6,847 bases of DNA from an uncultured Oscillospiraceae bacterium. GTDB lineage: Bacteria; Bacillota; Clostridia; Oscillospirales; Acutalibacteraceae. The DNA lies in the NCBI GenBank assembly GCA_900550095.1, contig URRG01000126.1, positions 1 through 6,847 on the forward strand. The letters are read 5' to 3'. Position 1 is the first letter of the stretch; each line of letters begins with the position of its first letter. The notes below the pieces were generated by a model. It searched no databases. It saw only the letters and a list, made by a program, of their open reading frames with translations, and was not told the origin of the DNA. Position numbers and translations under genes: made by a program. Below are positions 6,562 through 6,847 of this stretch, in pieces.

Positions 6562-6847
6562 GACGCGCTGACAAACAACCCTCGATGCGGCCCGCAACGA
6601 AAAGAAAAACGTACTGTAAAGTGGGAACCGAAGGTCAATTATCTTCGTTCGTTGGATGCGGTGAACGGCAATTCATTGATATGGCTGGGACATAATTCAT
6701 TTTTTATGCAGTTGTCGGGTAAAAGGATTATGTTCGATCCGGTATTTGGCAATATTCCATTTGTGCGTCGGAGAAGTCAGTTTCCTGCCAATCCAAATAT
6801 TTTTACGGGAATCGATTATTTGCTGATTAGTCACTATCACTTCGATC
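6562..6847 (+). CDS. Metallo-beta-lactamase-fold hydrolase fragment (no start seen; runs off right edge)
   Basis: Only the N-terminal part of the fold is present. After the fucosidase TAA the same frame stays open to the end and from about 6610 reads like the UlaG/RomA-type branch of the superfamily: SLIWLGHNSFFMQLSGKR from 6673, MFDPVFGNIPFVRRR from 6730, then LLISHYHFD ending at 6846, where the last base can begin the His completing the zinc motif HxHxDH. Proteins of this branch usually carry a further stretch, often with an N-terminal signal or anchor, before the WLGH strand. Here only about 37 codons separate the TAA from WLGH. No ATG occurs in this frame before 6706, which is already inside the core, and the alternatives TTG 6652 and GTG 6661 lack a well-placed ribosome binding site. 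I hand-counted about 41% G+C for the last 238 bases, lower than the genes to the left. It is probably a 5'-truncated gene or a junction; substrate unknown. Confidence 0.7.

Noticed and set aside
6585..6692. A short open frame from ATG 6585 as the start of the metallo-hydrolase
   Set aside because: It is in a different frame, ends at a TAA at about 6692, and its product has no MBL features, while the conserved residues lie in the frame shared with the fucosidase.

Overview
The window looks like chromosomal DNA of a gut-type Firmicute, probably Clostridia and perhaps Lachnospiraceae. This is inferred from the gene content (a cytoplasmic GH29 fucosidase, an ADP-ribosylglycohydrolase of a clade common in such genomes, a bacterial-type CarB), strong AGGA/AAGGAG ribosome binding sites, sigma-A type promoters with 17-bp spacers and moderately GC-rich coding DNA. 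No rRNA, tRNA, CRISPR array or insertion sequence was seen.

Layout. (1) Bases 1-1060, plus strand: 3' part of an ADP-ribosylglycohydrolase family gene; the reading frame is open to the left edge, so its start lies outside. (2) Bases 1093-1131: a perfect 18-bp inverted repeat with A and T runs on its two sides, serving as a shared terminator for the two converging genes. (3) Bases 1217-4441, minus strand: a complete carB (1074 aa), the large subunit of carbamoyl-phosphate synthase, with no carA beside it. (4) Bases 4442-5085: a 644-bp divergent control region. Its carB half holds a good minus-strand promoter, a leader of about 200 nt and then an intrinsic terminator hairpin about 107 nt before the carB start, which is the layout of a transcription attenuator. 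Its fucosidase half holds a good plus-strand promoter and, at the transcription start, a perfect 20-bp palindrome of the LacI-family operator type. (5) Bases 5086-6561, plus strand: a complete GH29 alpha-L-fucosidase (491 aa, no signal peptide). (6) Bases 6562-6847, plus strand: the N-terminal part of a metallo-beta-lactamase-fold hydrolase, running off the right edge. It has no usable start codon, lies in the same frame as the fucosidase just after its TAA, and is AT-richer than the rest, so the boundary looks like a deletion, transfer or assembly junction.

The genes do not form one pathway. CarB makes carbamoyl phosphate for pyrimidine and arginine synthesis. The fucosidase probably trims fucose from imported glycans in the cytoplasm under a sugar-sensing repressor encoded elsewhere. 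The ADP-ribosylglycohydrolase probably removes ADP-ribose or a related N- or O-glycosidic group from an unknown substrate. I see no convincing new multi-gene system. The best leads are the carB leader, the fucosidase operator and the fucosidase/MBL junction.
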